A stretch of 64,000 bases of DNA from Stomoxys calcitrans (GCF_963082655.1 NC_081552.1:189856075-189920074); one strand, 5' to 3'. Counted from the stretch's first letter, positions 23,111 through 34,819 are shown. Made by a program: numbers and translations. Notes: generated from the letters alone by a model not told the origin.

Positions 23111-24345
23111 TTGCATTCGAACCTTTTGTTTGATTTGGCTTGAATTTTGCACATAGTGTTCTGTTAAGACTTACAACAACTGTACCAGACACGGTTCCAA
23201 TCGGTCTGTTACCTGATATAGCTCCCATATAAACAGATTTTCGATCATGGTTTCTTGAGCCACTAGAGGGCACTATTATTATACGTGTTGGCTGAAATTT
23301 TGCATGAAGCGTTTTGTTCCAACTTCTAACAACTGCGTCAAGTATGGTTCAAATCGGTTAATAACCTGATATAGCTCCCATATAATCCCATCTTGGATCT
23401 TGAATTCGTGAGCCTATAGAGGGCGCAATTAGTATCCGATTTGGCTGAAATTAATTCCAACAACTGTGCCAAGTATGGTCAAAATCGGTTCATAACCTGA
23501 TGTAGCTCTCATATAAACCGATTTCGGATCTTGACTTCTTGAGCCGATAGAGGGCGCAATTGCTATCCGATTTGGCTGAAATTTTGGTCAAAATCGGTTC
23601 ATAACCTAATGTAGCTCCCATATAATTCTATTTTGGAATCTTGACTTCTTTGGCCGATAGAGGGCGCAATTATAATCCGATTTGGAAATTTAGCATGACG
23701 TGTTTATGTTCGACCCTAATCACCTGTGTCAAAATCGGTTTATAACCTGTTACAGCTCCAATATAAACTGATCTTCCGATTATACTTCTTGAGTCTCTAG
23801 AGGTAGCAAGTCTTATCCGATTTGGCTGAAATATTCGACTTCTTGTATGACCTTGAACATATTTGTAAAATATGGCCTGAATCCGTCCATGACCTAATAT
23901 AGCTCCCATATAAACAGATCTCCTGATTATATTGGGTTGCCCAAAAAGTAATTGCGGATTTTTCATAAAGTCGGCGTTGACAAATTTTTTCACAGCTTGT
24001 GACTCTGTAATTGCATTCTTTCTTCTGTCAGTTATCAGCTGTTACTTTTAGCTTGCTTTAGAAAAAAAGTGTAAAAAAAGTATATTTGATTAAAGTTCAT
24101 TCTAAGTTTTATTGAAAATGCATTTACTTTCTTTTAAAAAATCCGCAATTACTTTTTGGGCAACCCAATATTTCTTGAGCCACTATACGTCCGTTTTGGC
24201 TGAAAATTTCCACAATAAATTCCACTTTAGTCTCCAACAGCCAAACCAAGTATGGCCCCAATGCTTATCCATTATCCTTTGCTTGTCTACAAAGAGATAT
24301 CGACCAAAGAACTTGACAAATGCGATCCATGGTGTTTCTTTTCTT
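23111..24345 (+). mobile_element. HINE-like element, block D
   Basis: Monomers with GATATAGCTCCCATATAA and the GAGCC-ATAGAGGGCGCAATT variant, interrupted by the MITE at 23932-24168, then a 3' module (AAAGAGATATCGACCAAAGA, GATCCATGGTG) that stops before the hairpin. Confidence 0.75.
23932..24168 (+). mobile_element. mariner MITE, 237 bp, copy 1
   Basis: Terminal inverted repeats TTGGGTTGCCCAAAAAGTAA / TTACTTTTTGGGCAACCCAA with TA on both sides (23930-23931, 24169-24170). No coding capacity. It is the tip-joined remnant type of a mariner element and sits inside HINE-like block D. Confidence 0.95.
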
Positions 24346-24589
24346 TTGTAAAGATAACATATTTTACATTTTAAGCGACATTTGAAAATGACATTCCAAC
24401 TTAAACGGGTGATATATATACTTCAAAATAGGTTTTGTTTTGTTTCAAATTGAAAAAACCTCTCATGTTTAAGGTTTATGTGGATTTTACTTCATATGTC
24501 CCCTAAATGCATGCAAACATTTTTTGCATCCAATTTCAATTAGAATTTCTTTGACTTCCAACATCCGAACCTGATTTAACTTTTGAAGC
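24346..24589. other. intronic DNA without recognised element
   Basis: AT-rich; nothing recognised. Confidence 0.4.
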
Positions 24590-24722
24590 ACCTACAGCAG
24601 TTCTCATCCATTAATTCTTTTTTTTTTTTTTGCCCATAAAGAGAATCGTGCAAAGAACTTGACAACTGCAATCCATGGTGGAGGGTATATAAGATTCGGC
24701 CTGGCCTAATTAAGTATGGTTT
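24590..24722 (+). mobile_element. HINE-like 3' module, solo
   Basis: AAAGAGAATCGTGCAAAGAA, ATCCATGGTGGAGGGTATAT and AAGATTCGGCCTGGCC, then a diverged hairpin and tail. Carries the GGTGGAGGG form of the 3' inverted repeat. Confidence 0.75.
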
Positions 24723-24920
24723 ATATGGTTCTTTTTCAAAAAATATTGCCAAGATTTGTTTTCAATTCTAGAGTCTTTTAACATTCACGACATTTAATTA
24801 ACATGGTAATCATTACATATCACTTAAAGATATCATCCATATGATGGAATAATATTATTATTTACGATGACCTTCACAAATGGTATAGAGTAGCATGTGG
24901 CGTTTGTTAGAATATACCTA

Positions 24921-25157
24921 TTGGGTTGCCCAAAAAGTAATTGCAGATTTTTTAAAAGAAAGTAAATGCATTTTTAATAAAACTTAGAATGAACTTTAAT
25001 CAAATATACTTTTTTACACTTTTTTTTCTAAAGCAAGCTAAAAGTAACAGCTGATAACTGACAGAAGAAAGGATGCAATTACAGAGTCACAAGCTGTGAA
25101 AAATTTTGTCAACGCCGACTATATGAAAAATCCGCAATCACTTTTTGGGCAACCCAA
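24921..25157 (-). mobile_element. mariner MITE, 237 bp, copy 2 (inverted)
   Basis: Same element as 23932-24168 in opposite orientation, flanked by TA (24919-24920, 25158-25159). Near-identical to copy 1, so both are recent. Confidence 0.95.
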
Positions 25158-26566
25158 TATAATGGGTGTGTTTTTTTTTTGTCGCAAGCAGTTGATTGCA
25201 TCATGGATTCTTGATTTTAACTTTTCATTTCGTAAAACTACTCTAAAGTCAAACGATGTTGAAATTGCGATATTATTAAGGAAAGATCATCTTCCTAATA
25301 TGCAAAGTATTCACAGACAATATGAAAATGGACTAAAATAATAAAGAAACCATTTATATGCGTCTATTCCATCTCTACAAGCATGCAACATTATTGGTAT
25401 GGTATACAAACTATTGAAATGTTGTGAAAACACAACCATTATCAATAATGAACAATAACAACGAAAATTAGGTCATAACCTTTAATGCTCATCAATCAAT
25501 CAGGCAGGCAAGGCAAATGATTTTATGACGCATCAAAATGCTAGCCTACTTTTAGGCAACCCATAATAATACGAATTAACCTGAGGAAATGATTTGCTCA
25601 TTTCCACAAATGCTTTATATAGTCAATACTTGGTGAGCAGACAACGTTGGGTCAATCAATTTAATTAACAGAAACAGAATTCCAGCTAAGAACAATGCAT
25701 ACACAATGACTCTGCTGAGCCGCCTAGGTAACATTTTATTTATTAAGGGGAAATTGGCAAATTGCCATATGGCGATAAAGTCATATCCTGTACACCATGT
25801 GGGTGTGAGTTTGAACATAGTCGATCAGGCCAATTGCAATGGGGAATCTCAAGGAATGTGTACTCATGTTCGTGCTGCTACAGACACCAACATTCATAAT
25901 AAATTGTACAATGTATAGGCAATAGCAATTATTTACATCAATTCATGGAATAACAATAGTTGGCATAGGTATTTATAATTACATTGAGTGTTATTGACTG
26001 ATTGACCACCTGATAAACAGACATACGACGAACAGATAGACGTGTGTTCCTTTGTTAAATTGATTTGCCTATTAAGTATTAAATGTTTGTACGTATTGTT
26101 CTATTGTGCCTGGAATAGGTAACTAACTTCATTTTACCATATTTTGATATGTGAATTTGTGGGAATTCGTTTGCACTTCTTGTGGGAATTGGCAAAATTG
26201 TTAGTCACTATTCTAAGGTTACTTTTTTTTGTTTATATTTTGAGGGTGGAGTTGTGAATTCTGATGTGAATGGTTAAAACATTTATTTGTTTATAGGTCT
26301 GTTCGCGTACTTTTCCATTAAAAAATTGCAGGATAGTAAGAACAGCCTTTAGTCTCTTTTGCTATTTATTTGAATTAAACAGCTGATTTTCATAAAACAG
26401 CTGTTCGATGATGCAAAATTTTGCAGAGAAAAAAAAACCTGTAGAAATTTGCAAGCTCTCAATCAGGGATGTAGAAGTCAGTACTTTGGTACTTGTTTCA
26501 GTGCTTTTTCCACCCGAAGAGTACCAAGTACCCTTGCTATCGATTTAATACCTTTTCATGCACTAA
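25158..26566. other. apparently unique intronic DNA
   Basis: 1.4 kb without recognised repeats except a possible TACTTGGTACTT-type stretch around 26480-26530. The small open frames have no domains. Confidence 0.45.
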
Positions 26567-26567
26567 G

Positions 26568-27957
26568 AATTTTTATACCCACCACCATAGGATGGGGGTA
26601 TGCTAATCTAGTCATTCCATTTGTAACATCTGGAAACATTGATCTAGGACCCCATAAAGTGTTTATATTCTTGATCGTCTCGAAATTCTTATTCGAACTA
26701 GGCATGTCCGTCCGTCCGTCTGTCGAAATCACCATAGCAGTCGAACGCGTAGAGCTAGCCGCTTGAAATTTTCAACAGATACTTTATATTGATGTAAGTC
26801 GTTGGGGATTGCAAATGGACCATATGGGTTCAGATTTGGATATAGCTCCCATATAAGCCAATCTCCCAATTTGACTTCCTGAGCCCCTGGAAGCCGCAAT
26901 TTTTGTCCGATTTGGCTGAAATTCTGCACATAGTGTTTTGTTATGACTTTCAACAACTATGCTAAGTACGGTCCAAATCGGTCAAAAACCTGATATAGCT
27001 CCCATATAAACCGATCTGCCGATTTGACTTCTTGAGCCCATGGAAGCCTCAATTTTTTTCCGGTTTGGCTGAAATTTTGTGCAAAGTATTCTGTTACGAC
27101 TCCCAACATCTGTGCTAAGTACAGTCCAAATCAGTCTATAACTTGATATAGATCCCATATAAATCGATCTCCCGATTTGACTTCTTGAGCCCCTGGAAGC
27201 CGTAATTTTCATCCGATTTGGTTGAAATATTGTACATGGTATTCTGTTATTCTGTTGAGCCCCTGAAAGCCGCAATTTTCATCCGATTTGGTTGAAATAT
27301 TTACATGGTGTTCTGTTATGACTCCCAACAACTGTGCTAAGTACGGTTCAAATCGGTCAAGAACATAATATATAAACCGATCTCCCGATTTGACTTCTTG
27401 AGCCTTTACAAGCCTCGATTTTTTTCCGATTTGGCTGAAATTTTGCATATAAGGTTCTGTTATGACTATCAACAACTGCGCCAAGTACGGTCCAATTCAG
27501 TCTATAACTAGATATAGCTCCCATATTTTAGCAGAATCCATGGTGGTACGGGTTAAATCTGTGTATAACCTGATATAGATCTCATATAAATCAATCTCCC
27601 TATTTGAATTCTTGATCCCCTGGAAGCAGCAATTTTCATCCGATTGGGCTGAAATGTTGTACATGGTGTTTTGTTATGACTCCCAACAACTGTGCTAAGT
27701 ACGGTTCAAATCGGTCAAGAACATGATATATAAATCGATCTCCCGAGTTGACTTCTTGAGCCCTTACAAGCCGCAATTTTTTCCGATTTGGCTGAAATTT
27801 TGCATATAATGTTGTTCTGTTGTGACTCTCAACAACTGCGCCGAGAAAGGTCCAATTCAGTCTGTAACTAGTTATAGCTTCCATATTTTAGCAGAATCCA
27901 TGGTGGTGAGTTTCCAAGATTCGGCCCGGCCGAACTTAGCACGCTTTTACTTGTTTT
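26568..27957 (+). mobile_element. HINE-like element, block E, both ends present
   Basis: 5' inverted repeat TATACCCACCACCAT at 26574-26588, GTCCGTCCGTCTGTCGAAAT, then about six CTTGAGCCCCTGGAAGCCGC monomers with indels. Partner ATGGTGGTGAG at 27900-27910, hairpin TTCGGCCCGGCCGAA at 27920-27934, and terminus CTTAGCACGCTTTTACTTGT. Parts of the array are themselves duplicated (TTTTAGCAGAATCCATGGTG occurs at 27525 and 27885). Confidence 0.88.
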
Positions 27958-27987
27958 AACTATTTGGTTGGTTTCGACCTTTGCTAT

Positions 27988-28087
27988 GTTTACAGGGGGA
28001 TATTCACTTGCAAGTCGATCGAATCATGTTCGGGGATGTTTACAGGGGGATATTCACTTGCAAGTCGATCGAATCATGTTCGTCCGA
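27988..28087 (+). repeat. 50-bp perfect tandem duplication
   Basis: GTTTACAGGGGGATATTCAC ... ATCATGTTCG occurs twice, 50 bp apart, without differences, which suggests a recent slippage event. Confidence 0.92.
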
Positions 28088-29109
28088 CTGTTAAATTGGC
28101 TAAATACAGATCATTTCGGATTTTAATTGGGCTATATCGGTTCATATTTAGTTAAAGCTTCCTTATGCACGAATCGCCGTATATGATTTATTGAGCCTCT
28201 AGAAAGCTTTGGTAGAGGGGAGGTCCCCTGACACTCAATTTCTATATGAGAATTGGGTTCTGCTTCTAATTACATTTCATTTAGGTCGCATATTGGTCTA
28301 TAAATCTTTTTGTGCGATTTTGGGTTAGGACGTCCTCCCTAGGTACTTGAATCTCTTGTACTGGACTATCAATGTATCAAAAATTCGAATAAACGAAGGA
28401 TGGGCTAATGTCGGGCGAAGCCAACCTTTTGATACCCTACACCACATTGGATATGCTGGCTAAGTCGTCGAATTAAAAATTTGCTTTAATTTGATTTTTT
28501 GAGAAGATGGATTGATAAATGGGTTAGCAAAGGCCTTATAAGTGAAAATCGGGAGATTCATATATATGGAACTATTGTATATCTAAAACTAAACAAAATT
28601 CTTTGAAATTCAACAGTCAACAGAAGAGTTATAAGAGAAATCTTCGTGCCAAATTTTGTGAAGATCTGTTAACAAATTCCTAAATTATTGACGATTACAC
28701 AAAATCGGATGAAAATATATATGGGAGCTGTATCTAACTCTTAACCGATTTCTATTCAATATCAATACCGGGAGTCATAAGGGAATCTTTTGCAAAGCAC
28801 CATGATCCATTTGACATCTCCCGCTAATGATTTTTCTTGGTCGAAAATGAAATCGCGATACGGGAATCCAGTCAAACGATTTTAGCAACAACACGCTTTT
28901 GCTGATTTTTAAATGTTTTTTTTCTATTCTTTGAATAGAAAGCATTAAACAATGGTCTAAACTCGGGCAATATCCTGCAATGGAATTTCAATAAGATTTT
29001 AAGACCAAAAAAAGAAAGCGCAAACAGATATTCCCAAATAATATCAAGACTTATAAGAAAATCACTCGTGCGAAATTTCGTGAGAATCGGTTTACACAGT
29101 AGTGGTGTA
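28088..29109. other. intronic DNA with faint repeat traces
   Basis: Diverged relatives of the 153-bp monomers (TATATGGGAGCTGTATCTAA at about 28720) but no clean element. Nothing coding. Confidence 0.4.
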
Positions 29110-29385
29110 GGGTGAATGATTGAATCAATTATTTTTTTAATTGAAAATGACAAAAAAAAAAATCAATCACGTCTTAACAGAAAAAAAGTTTAGTTTCAAT
29201 TAAAATAAATGATTGAATCAACTAATTTTTTAATTAAAAAAATCCGGATTCAATGATAAAAATTATTGATTCAATAAATTTTTTAATTGAAAACATATTT
29301 ATTTTCAATTAATTTTTTAATTGAAAACTTATTTTTAATTAAATTTTTAATTGAAAACATTTTTGTTCCATTGTTTTCTGTGTAG
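29110..29385. repeat. AT-rich interspersed repeat with TTTTTAATTGAAAA motif
   Basis: The motif TTTTTAATTGAAAA recurs at least five times with GATTCAAT blocks between, ending CCATTGTTTTCTGTGTAG. The sequence is self-complementary and could fold. Probably an AT-rich MITE; class not determined. Confidence 0.55.
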
Positions 29386-29499
29386 TTAAACAAACGTAGT
29401 AGCTAACTGGTAACTATTCTATTGTTTCATCTGTCAACGCCGTAATCTGATGCACGTATATAAGATCATCTTTTTTATCGTTGATGATATTTGGGATAT

Positions 29500-29637
29500 G
29501 TTAGGTTAGGTTAGGTAAGAGTGGCAGTCCCTTACTGTCTCACTTAGACAGTTTTAAGTCCATTGTGATACCACAGTAGCGACAGACCAAGACATCTGGT
29601 GGAAATCGAACCCTACCAACTCCGCCACCGGGGCGCC
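29500..29637 (-). mobile_element. tRNA-derived SINE, type A
   Basis: Minus-strand type-A SINE with an internal deletion, flanked by the perfect 12-bp duplication TATTTGGGATAT (29488-29499 and 29638-29649). It lies 220 bp upstream of nemo exon 2. Confidence 0.88.
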
Positions 29638-29649
29638 TATTTGGGATAT

Positions 29650-29856
29650 AAACGTATCATAATATTTAAGTGCGTTTAAGCTGAATCGGTTTTTTTGTAA
29701 CACTTTTTTCTTTTGTCCTTATTATTGTCTATTTTATCTTAATTTGAGTCCATTTATATTTTAATTATTACATTATGCACTCAACCTATTTCTGTTTATT
29801 TACATAGCATATTAATTATTTTTTTTTTCTCTGTTCTTTGCTTCATCTCATTGCAG
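29650..29856 (+). other. intron end before nemo exon 2
   Basis: T-rich tract ending TTCATCTCATTGCAG. No repeat recognised. Confidence 0.6.
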
Positions 29857-29912
29857 GTCCTGTCAGCATTGGATATTCTACAGCCACCTCATTTGGATTT
29901 CTTCCAAGAAAT
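29857..29912 (+). CDS. nmo: nemo coding exon 2 in window (56 nt)
   Basis: 18 codons (VLSALDILQPPHLDFFQE) plus AT, which joins the A of the next exon to give Ile. The acceptor is CATCTCATTGCAG ending at 29856. The donor is AT|GTATCC, clearly weaker than the GTAAGT used by every other coding exon here. The segment lies between alphaC and the hinge region of the kinase N-lobe. Its length is not a multiple of three. Skipping it would join AAT to ATATGT, shift the frame and reach TGA at 33873-33875, inside the HRD coding region, so inclusion is needed for a working kinase. Confidence 0.94.
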
Positions 29913-29918
29913 GTATCC
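29913..29918 (+). promoter_or_regulatory. nmo: weak 5' splice site of nemo exon 2
   Basis: The donor reads GTATCC after AT. It keeps the obligatory GT but lacks the A+4 G+5 T+6 consensus present at the other four donors (4913, 34321, 34603, 42033, all GTAAGT). It is the only donor near the end of exon 2 that restores the reading frame into exon 3. Confidence 0.8.
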
Positions 29919-30784
29919 TTTTTGTGCGTCATCATTAAAAACAAATACAAAGGGAATAAAGTTACTTTAGTTTTGCTTTTCACCTCTACTCTGCTGCCTC
30001 TGCTTTCTCCTCTGTTGCTGTCAGTGCCTCTGATATTCTTTTAATATCCTTTTAGTGTATACATTATGGATAATACAATGAAGCATAGACGGGCAGATGC
30101 ATAGAACAAGAGATGAAGAGTGGGAAAAAGAGTACACGAGGCTAACTTAAAAGGTCTTTTAGTATTAGGGCGAATCGTTTAACTTTATGCCCTCAATTAA
30201 AAGAAAGCTGCGTAAATATGCTTTAGAAAAAACACATACTAGCATTGGAATGGCTTTACTCGCTGTAATGTAGTCAGTCGTCCTCGATGTCCTTGTAGTG
30301 GTAGGATTTTCTACAACAACTGCTGACATTCATCCTGCTCCAGGCACATTATGACATGTTAGCAAGGGAGGCCAAAGTGAGCAGGCCACTCGATTGTCCT
30401 TTGGCAGGGCTAATATGATTACGAGGCTAGTCATGGCCTTAAGAAAATACCATCGCACAAAAGCCTCGTCAATCGTTGTGAGGCTTTTCAGCCAGCCAGA
30501 TGACAGCCACTCTGTTGACTTTAAGTTTCTATAGATTTGTGCGCTCTAAGGCCAATTTTAATACTACGCAAATATCATTTTAGATTTTGATTATGGCATC
30601 AAAATAAGATTAAGATAATAATCCTTTTTTTAGTAATTATTTTTCTAATTAAATGAAACTACTCTATGACAATGGGAATGTAAGGGTGTTTTTGATATCC
30701 CTTAATAGTCCCTTAAAGCCTTACGACCTACAAAGGAGAGCAAGCAAAAAAGCAGCAGCATCAACAAGAAAACTCAAAAAAAAG
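29919..30784. other. apparently unique intronic DNA downstream of exon 2
   Basis: Pyrimidine-rich first 130 bp, then mixed sequence; nothing recognised. Confidence 0.45.
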
Positions 30785-31545
30785 GAAAAGCTCAAGAAGT
30801 TAAATCGGGAGATCGGTTTATTTGCAAAATTTTAGCTAAATCGGACAAAAATTGCGACTCGTAATGGCTCAAGAAGTCAAATCGGGGGATCGGTTTATAT
30901 GGGAGCTATATTAGATTATAGACCGATTTGAACCGTACTGTGCACAGTTGTCGGTAGTCTTAACAGAACACTATGTACAAAATTTAAGCCAAATCGGACG
31001 AAAATTGCGGCTTCCAAGGGCTCAAGAAGTCAAATCGGGAGATCGGTTTATATGGGAGCTATAATAGGTCATAGACCGATTCGGACCCTACTTAGCACAG
31101 TGGCTGGAAGTCATAACAGAACACTATGTGCAAAATTTAAGCCAAATCGGGAAAAAATTGCGGCTTGTAGGAGCTCAAGAAGTCAAATCGGGATATCGGT
31201 TTATATGGGAGCTATATCAGATTATAGACCGAATCGGACCGTACTACGCACAGTTGTGGGAAGTCTTAACAGAACACTACATACAAAATTTCAGCCAAAT
31301 CGAAAAAAAGTTGTGGCTTTTAAGGGCTTAAGAAGTCAAATCGGGAGATCGGTTTATATGGGAGCTATATCAGGTTTTAGACCGATTTCGACCATACTTG
31401 GCACAGTTGTCGGAAGTCTAAACAGAACACTACATACAAAATTTCAGCCAAATCGGAAAAAAGTTTTGACTTTTAAGGGCTTAAGAAGTCAAATCGGGAG
31501 ATCGGTTTATATGGGAGCTATCTCCAAATCTGAACCGATATCGCC
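30785..31545 (-). mobile_element. HINE-like array, block F (minus orientation)
   Basis: About five monomers, reading CTCAAGAAGTCAAATCGGGA on the plus strand, spaced near 153 bp. The terminal modules are absent. It gives a 256-codon plus-strand frame purely through the 3n period. It is complementary to blocks D and E on the other side of exon 2. Confidence 0.85.
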
Positions 31546-31880
31546 CATTTGTAGTGATAGGCGATGGGTAAATACCCAAAAGGTATTTACCCGGTACATC
31601 GGGAAAATACCCGGATATTTACCTATTTATACCCAAAAGCTGGGCATTTATAATTTTCCAGATATCTTGGGTATAAAAACGTGTTTCAAAAAAATTTTAA
31701 CAAACAGAAGTAGAGGTCTATCAAATCGCATTGTTTCAAATTTCATCCAAATCGGACGAGAAATGCTTCTTTTATGGGCTCAGTACTCTATATCGGGAGA
31801 TCGTTCTATATGGCAGCTATAGTCAAATATGGTCCGATCCGGAAGATATTCAACAAAAGGGTTTAGGTCTCAAAACTCTA
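31546..31880 (+). mobile_element. HINE-related fragments with TACCC-rich segment
   Basis: ATACCCAAAAGGTATTTACC (31573) and the TTTCATCCAAATCGGACGAG / TCGGGAGATCGTTCTATATG monomer variant shared with 8922-9561. Confidence 0.6.
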
Positions 31881-32104
31881 TTGGGTTGCCCAAAAAGTAA
31901 TTGCGGATTTTTCATATAGTCGGCGTTGACAAATTTTAATTCTGTAATTAAATTCTTTCTTCTGTCAATTATCAGCTGTTACTTTTAGCTTGCTTTAGAA
32001 AAAAAGCGTAAAAAAAGTATATTTGATTAAAGTTCATTCTAAGTTTTATTAAAAATGCATTTACTTTCTTTTAAAAATCCGCAATTACTTTTTGGGCAAC
32101 CCAA
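31881..32104 (+). mobile_element. mariner MITE, 224 bp, copy 3
   Basis: Same TTGGGTTGCCCAAAAAGTAA termini and body with a short internal deletion (TTTTCACAGCTTGTGAC region lost). Flanked by TA at 31879-31880 and 32105-32106. It lies within a HINE-related monomer. Confidence 0.93.
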
Positions 32105-32300
32105 TATATCGGGAAATCAGCCTATATGGCAAGTATATCCAAATATTGTCCAATCTGGACCACATTTGACAGGAATGGGTAGGGGCCTACCAGAACACCC
32201 TGTGTCAAATTTCAATCATAAATGGATCTTTTATGGCCTCAATACCCTAAATCGGGAGATCGGGTGGTCGGTCTAAGGACAGCTATATCCAAATATAGTC
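32105..32300 (+). mobile_element. HINE-related monomer, continuation
   Basis: Continues the monomer interrupted by the MITE: TATCGGGAAATCAGCCTATA and GGTGGTCGGTCTAAGGACAG, the same variant as 9190-9240. Confidence 0.65.
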
Positions 32301-32569
32301 CGAGCTGAACCGCACTTCACAGAAATTAATAGGCAAAAGCACGCGATGACTTTCCTTAACAGAACACGCATTTTGGCAATAATATGCGTTTCAACCAGTG
32401 TTGCCAAAAAGATAATAGCTAAAAAATTACCCTTTATATTCTTGAAAGTCGTAAAAATGTAGGACGATCTTGCCATGTCCACCCGTGTGTCCATTGAAAT
32501 CGTGTGTTTTAAAAATTGAGATATTGATCAGAAATTTTGTACAGATCCTTTTTTTTTGTCCTTAGGCAG

Positions 32570-33395
32570 CTTAAGTTCAAAGATGGGCTATATCGGACTA
32601 TGTCTTGATATAGTTCCCATATAGACCGATCTGCCGACTTAAGGTATTAGGCCCATAAAAGCCGCATATATTATCCGTTTTTGCTAAAATTTGGGACACT
32701 GAGTTGTGTTAGGCCCTTCGACATCTTTTGTCAATTTGGCCCAGATCGGTCCAGATTTGGATATAGCTGCCATATAGTCCGATCTCTCGATTTAAGGTCT
32801 TGGGCCCATAAAAGACGCATGTATTGTCGAATTTCGCTGAAATTTGTGTCAGTGAGTTGTGGTAAGCCCTTCGACATCCCTTGTCGATTTGGCCCAGATC
32901 GGTCCAGATTTGGATATAGCTGCCATATAGACCGATCTCTCGATTTAAAGTCTTAGGCCCATAAAAGTTGTCCTATTTCGCAGAAATTTTGGAAAGTGAG
33001 TTCTTTTAGGCCCCTCGATATTCTTCTTGAACACGGCCAAGATCGGTCCAGATTTGGATTTAGCTACCATATAGACCGATCTCTCGATTTAAGGTCTTGG
33101 GCCCATAAAAGACGCATGTATTGTCGTATTTCGCTCAAAATTTTAAACAGTGAGTTGTATTAGGCCCTTTGACATCTTGTGTCAAAATTTGGTCCAGATT
33201 TGGACATAGCTGCCATATAGACCGATCTCTCGATTTAAAGTCTTGGTCCCAAAAAAGGTGAATTTTTTGTCTTATTTCGCTGATATTTTGGACAGTGAGT
33301 TATGTTACGCCCCTCGATATTCTTCTTGAAGACGACCCAGCTCGGTCCAGATTTGAATATAGCTGCCATATACCCTGATCACTCGATTTAAGGTC
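32570..33395 (+). mobile_element. HINE-like array, block G (second subfamily)
   Basis: Monomers with TAGCTGCCATATAGACCGAT and AGGTCTTGGGCCCATAAAAG. The TAGC landmark falls at 32764, 32917, 33061, 33207 and 33360: intervals 153, 144, 146 and 153. Terminal modules not seen. Confidence 0.82.
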
Positions 33396-33728
33396 CCAAA
33401 AACAAAATAAAGCCCCAATTATCATTGTTTTTGTTTCATGTATAGTAGAATGGGACCTTTTTCATTTTCTGTTTGGGGCTTTATTGCAATGGGGGCCTTA
33501 TTTCATGCCGCCTTTTGGACCAATGTCCTGTCGGTCTAAAGGGTAGTCCAAATATAATGTATGATGTTATTTGCCTGTTAGGACAATATAGGACCTTTTG
33601 TTAGGCCTCAATAAATCAATGTGAAAATATTCTCTTAAAAATGTCTATCCTTAACTCTTGCATTGTAATCGCCCCCTTCCCTATGGGGTGACATATTTGT
33701 TGTTTTGTTCTTTCTTTTTCCACTACAG
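33396..33728 (+). other. intron end before nemo catalytic exon
   Basis: No repeat recognised. The tract TTGTTCTTTCTTTTTCCACTACAG gives a strong acceptor. Confidence 0.6.
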
Positions 33729-34320
33729 ATATGTGATAACCGAACTTCTTCAATCAGATCTCCACAAAATCATTGTTTCACCGCAACATTTATCTGCCGA
33801 TCACATCAAAGTGTTCCTGTATCAAATTCTACGTGGTCTCAAATATCTACATTCTGCCCGAATACTGCATCGTGACATTAAGCCCGGCAATTTGTTGGTC
33901 AACTCGAATTGCGTGCTAAAAATATGCGACTTTGGACTGGCTCGTGTGGAGGAGCCCGATCAAACGAAACACATGACCCAAGAGGTGGTAACGCAATACT
34001 ACAGAGCACCCGAAATTTTAATGGGGGCGCGTCACTATTCCTCCGCTGTGGATGTGTGGTCGGTGGGCTGTATTTTTGGCGAGCTGCTGGGGCGTCGCAT
34101 TCTCTTTCAAGCTCAGAATCCTATACAACAATTAGATCTCATTACCGAACTCTTGGGCACACCTTCGATGGAGGATATGCGTCATGCCTGTAGTGGCGCC
34201 CGTTCACACATGATGCGGCGTACACCCAAACTGCCCTCGTTCTCTGCTCTCTACACCCTAAGTTCACATGCCACACACGATGCAGTGCATCTGCTGTGTC
34301 AAATGTTGGTATTTGATCCT
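33729..34320 (+). CDS. nmo: nemo coding exon 3 in window: catalytic C-lobe
   Basis: 592 bp: one base completing a split Ile codon, then 197 codons from YVITELLQSDLHKI to CQMLVFDP. It holds the catalytic core: HRDIKPGN at 33868-33891, DFG at 33928-33936, the activation-loop TQE at 33976-33984 (the NLK signature replacing the MAPK TxY), YYRAPEIL and the DVWSVGCI alphaF segment. The acceptor is TTCCACTACAG ending at 33728; the donor is GTAAGT at 34321, after codon CCT (phase 0). The frame stays open a little past the donor by chance. Base composition is clearly richer in GC than the surrounding introns. Confidence 0.98.
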
Positions 34321-34400
34321 GTAAGTCGTGCGCCTGGAAATTTTGTTTGATTTTCTTTCCTTTGGGAATTGAGTTTGTCATTTTTGTAATGCATTTGCAG

Positions 34401-34602
34401 GATAAGCGCATTTCAGTGACGGATGCCTTGGCCCATCCCTATTTGGATGAAGGACGTTTGCGTTATCACTCGTGCATGTGCAAATGCTGCTTTACCACAC
34501 CGGCCGGTATGCGACAATACACAAATGACTTTGAGCCCTCGGCTGGACAAGCGTTCGATGATTTATGGGAAAGAAAACTGACATCGGTGCAGCAGGTCAA
34601 AG
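34401..34602 (+). CDS. nmo: nemo coding exon 4 in window: end of kinase fold and Cys-rich segment
   Basis: 202 bp: 67 codons from DKRISVTDALAHPYL to TSVQQVK plus one base of a split Glu codon. It covers the last kinase helices (subdomain XI, the arginine in DKRISVTDAL) and then the NLK-specific CMCKCC cluster at 34473-34490 and the FEPSAGQ segment. It follows an 80-bp intron (34321-34400), the only compact intron in the window. The acceptor is GCATTTGCAG ending at 34400 and the donor is AAAG|GTAAGT at 34603. Confidence 0.97.
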
Positions 34603-34627
34603 GTAAGTAAACTTTTATTTGAAACTG

Positions 34628-34740
34628 TTGTTGTTGTAGTTGTAGCAGTGTGTTGTGCACTGAGGCGGCAGCTTTTGCGGATGAAGGATTTCATCGGGTC
34701 AATCTGGTACTTACAACTGGCTGGTATGGGATTCATTTGG
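34628..34740 (+). repeat. TTG-rich dispersed repeat, copy 1
   Basis: TGTTGTTGTAGTTGTAGCAG, GTGCACTGAGGCGGCAGC and GATGAAGGATTTCATCGGGT. The inverted partner is at 37400-37475. Confidence 0.65.
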
Positions 34741-34819
34741 AACTATCCTCTCTTGTTGTGTGATATGTGGGAAAATGGGTCAAAAATAGCTAAAGGGAAT
34801 ACTTAGAATTGTTTCATAT

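Noticed and set aside
31052..31822. 256-codon open frame, and similar frames at 18556-19775, 61127-61678, 2352-2816, with repeating GAISGYRPI / KFQPNR text
   Set aside because: They arise because the 153-bp monomer is a multiple of three and has a stop-free frame. They appear in either orientation, change frame at indels, and have no start context or domain.
33658..33728. Upstream ATG in frame with the catalytic exon
   Set aside because: The sequence up to 33728 is intronic (polypyrimidine tract and AG), and exon 2 joins perfectly at 33729.
33909..34193. Overlapping open frames on the nemo exon in other frames and strand
   Set aside because: Shadows of the coding frame with no recognisable domain.
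34321..34350. Extension of the catalytic exon frame past 34320
   Set aside because: GTAAGT follows the conserved FDP, and the next exon continues with DKRIS. The extension is intron.
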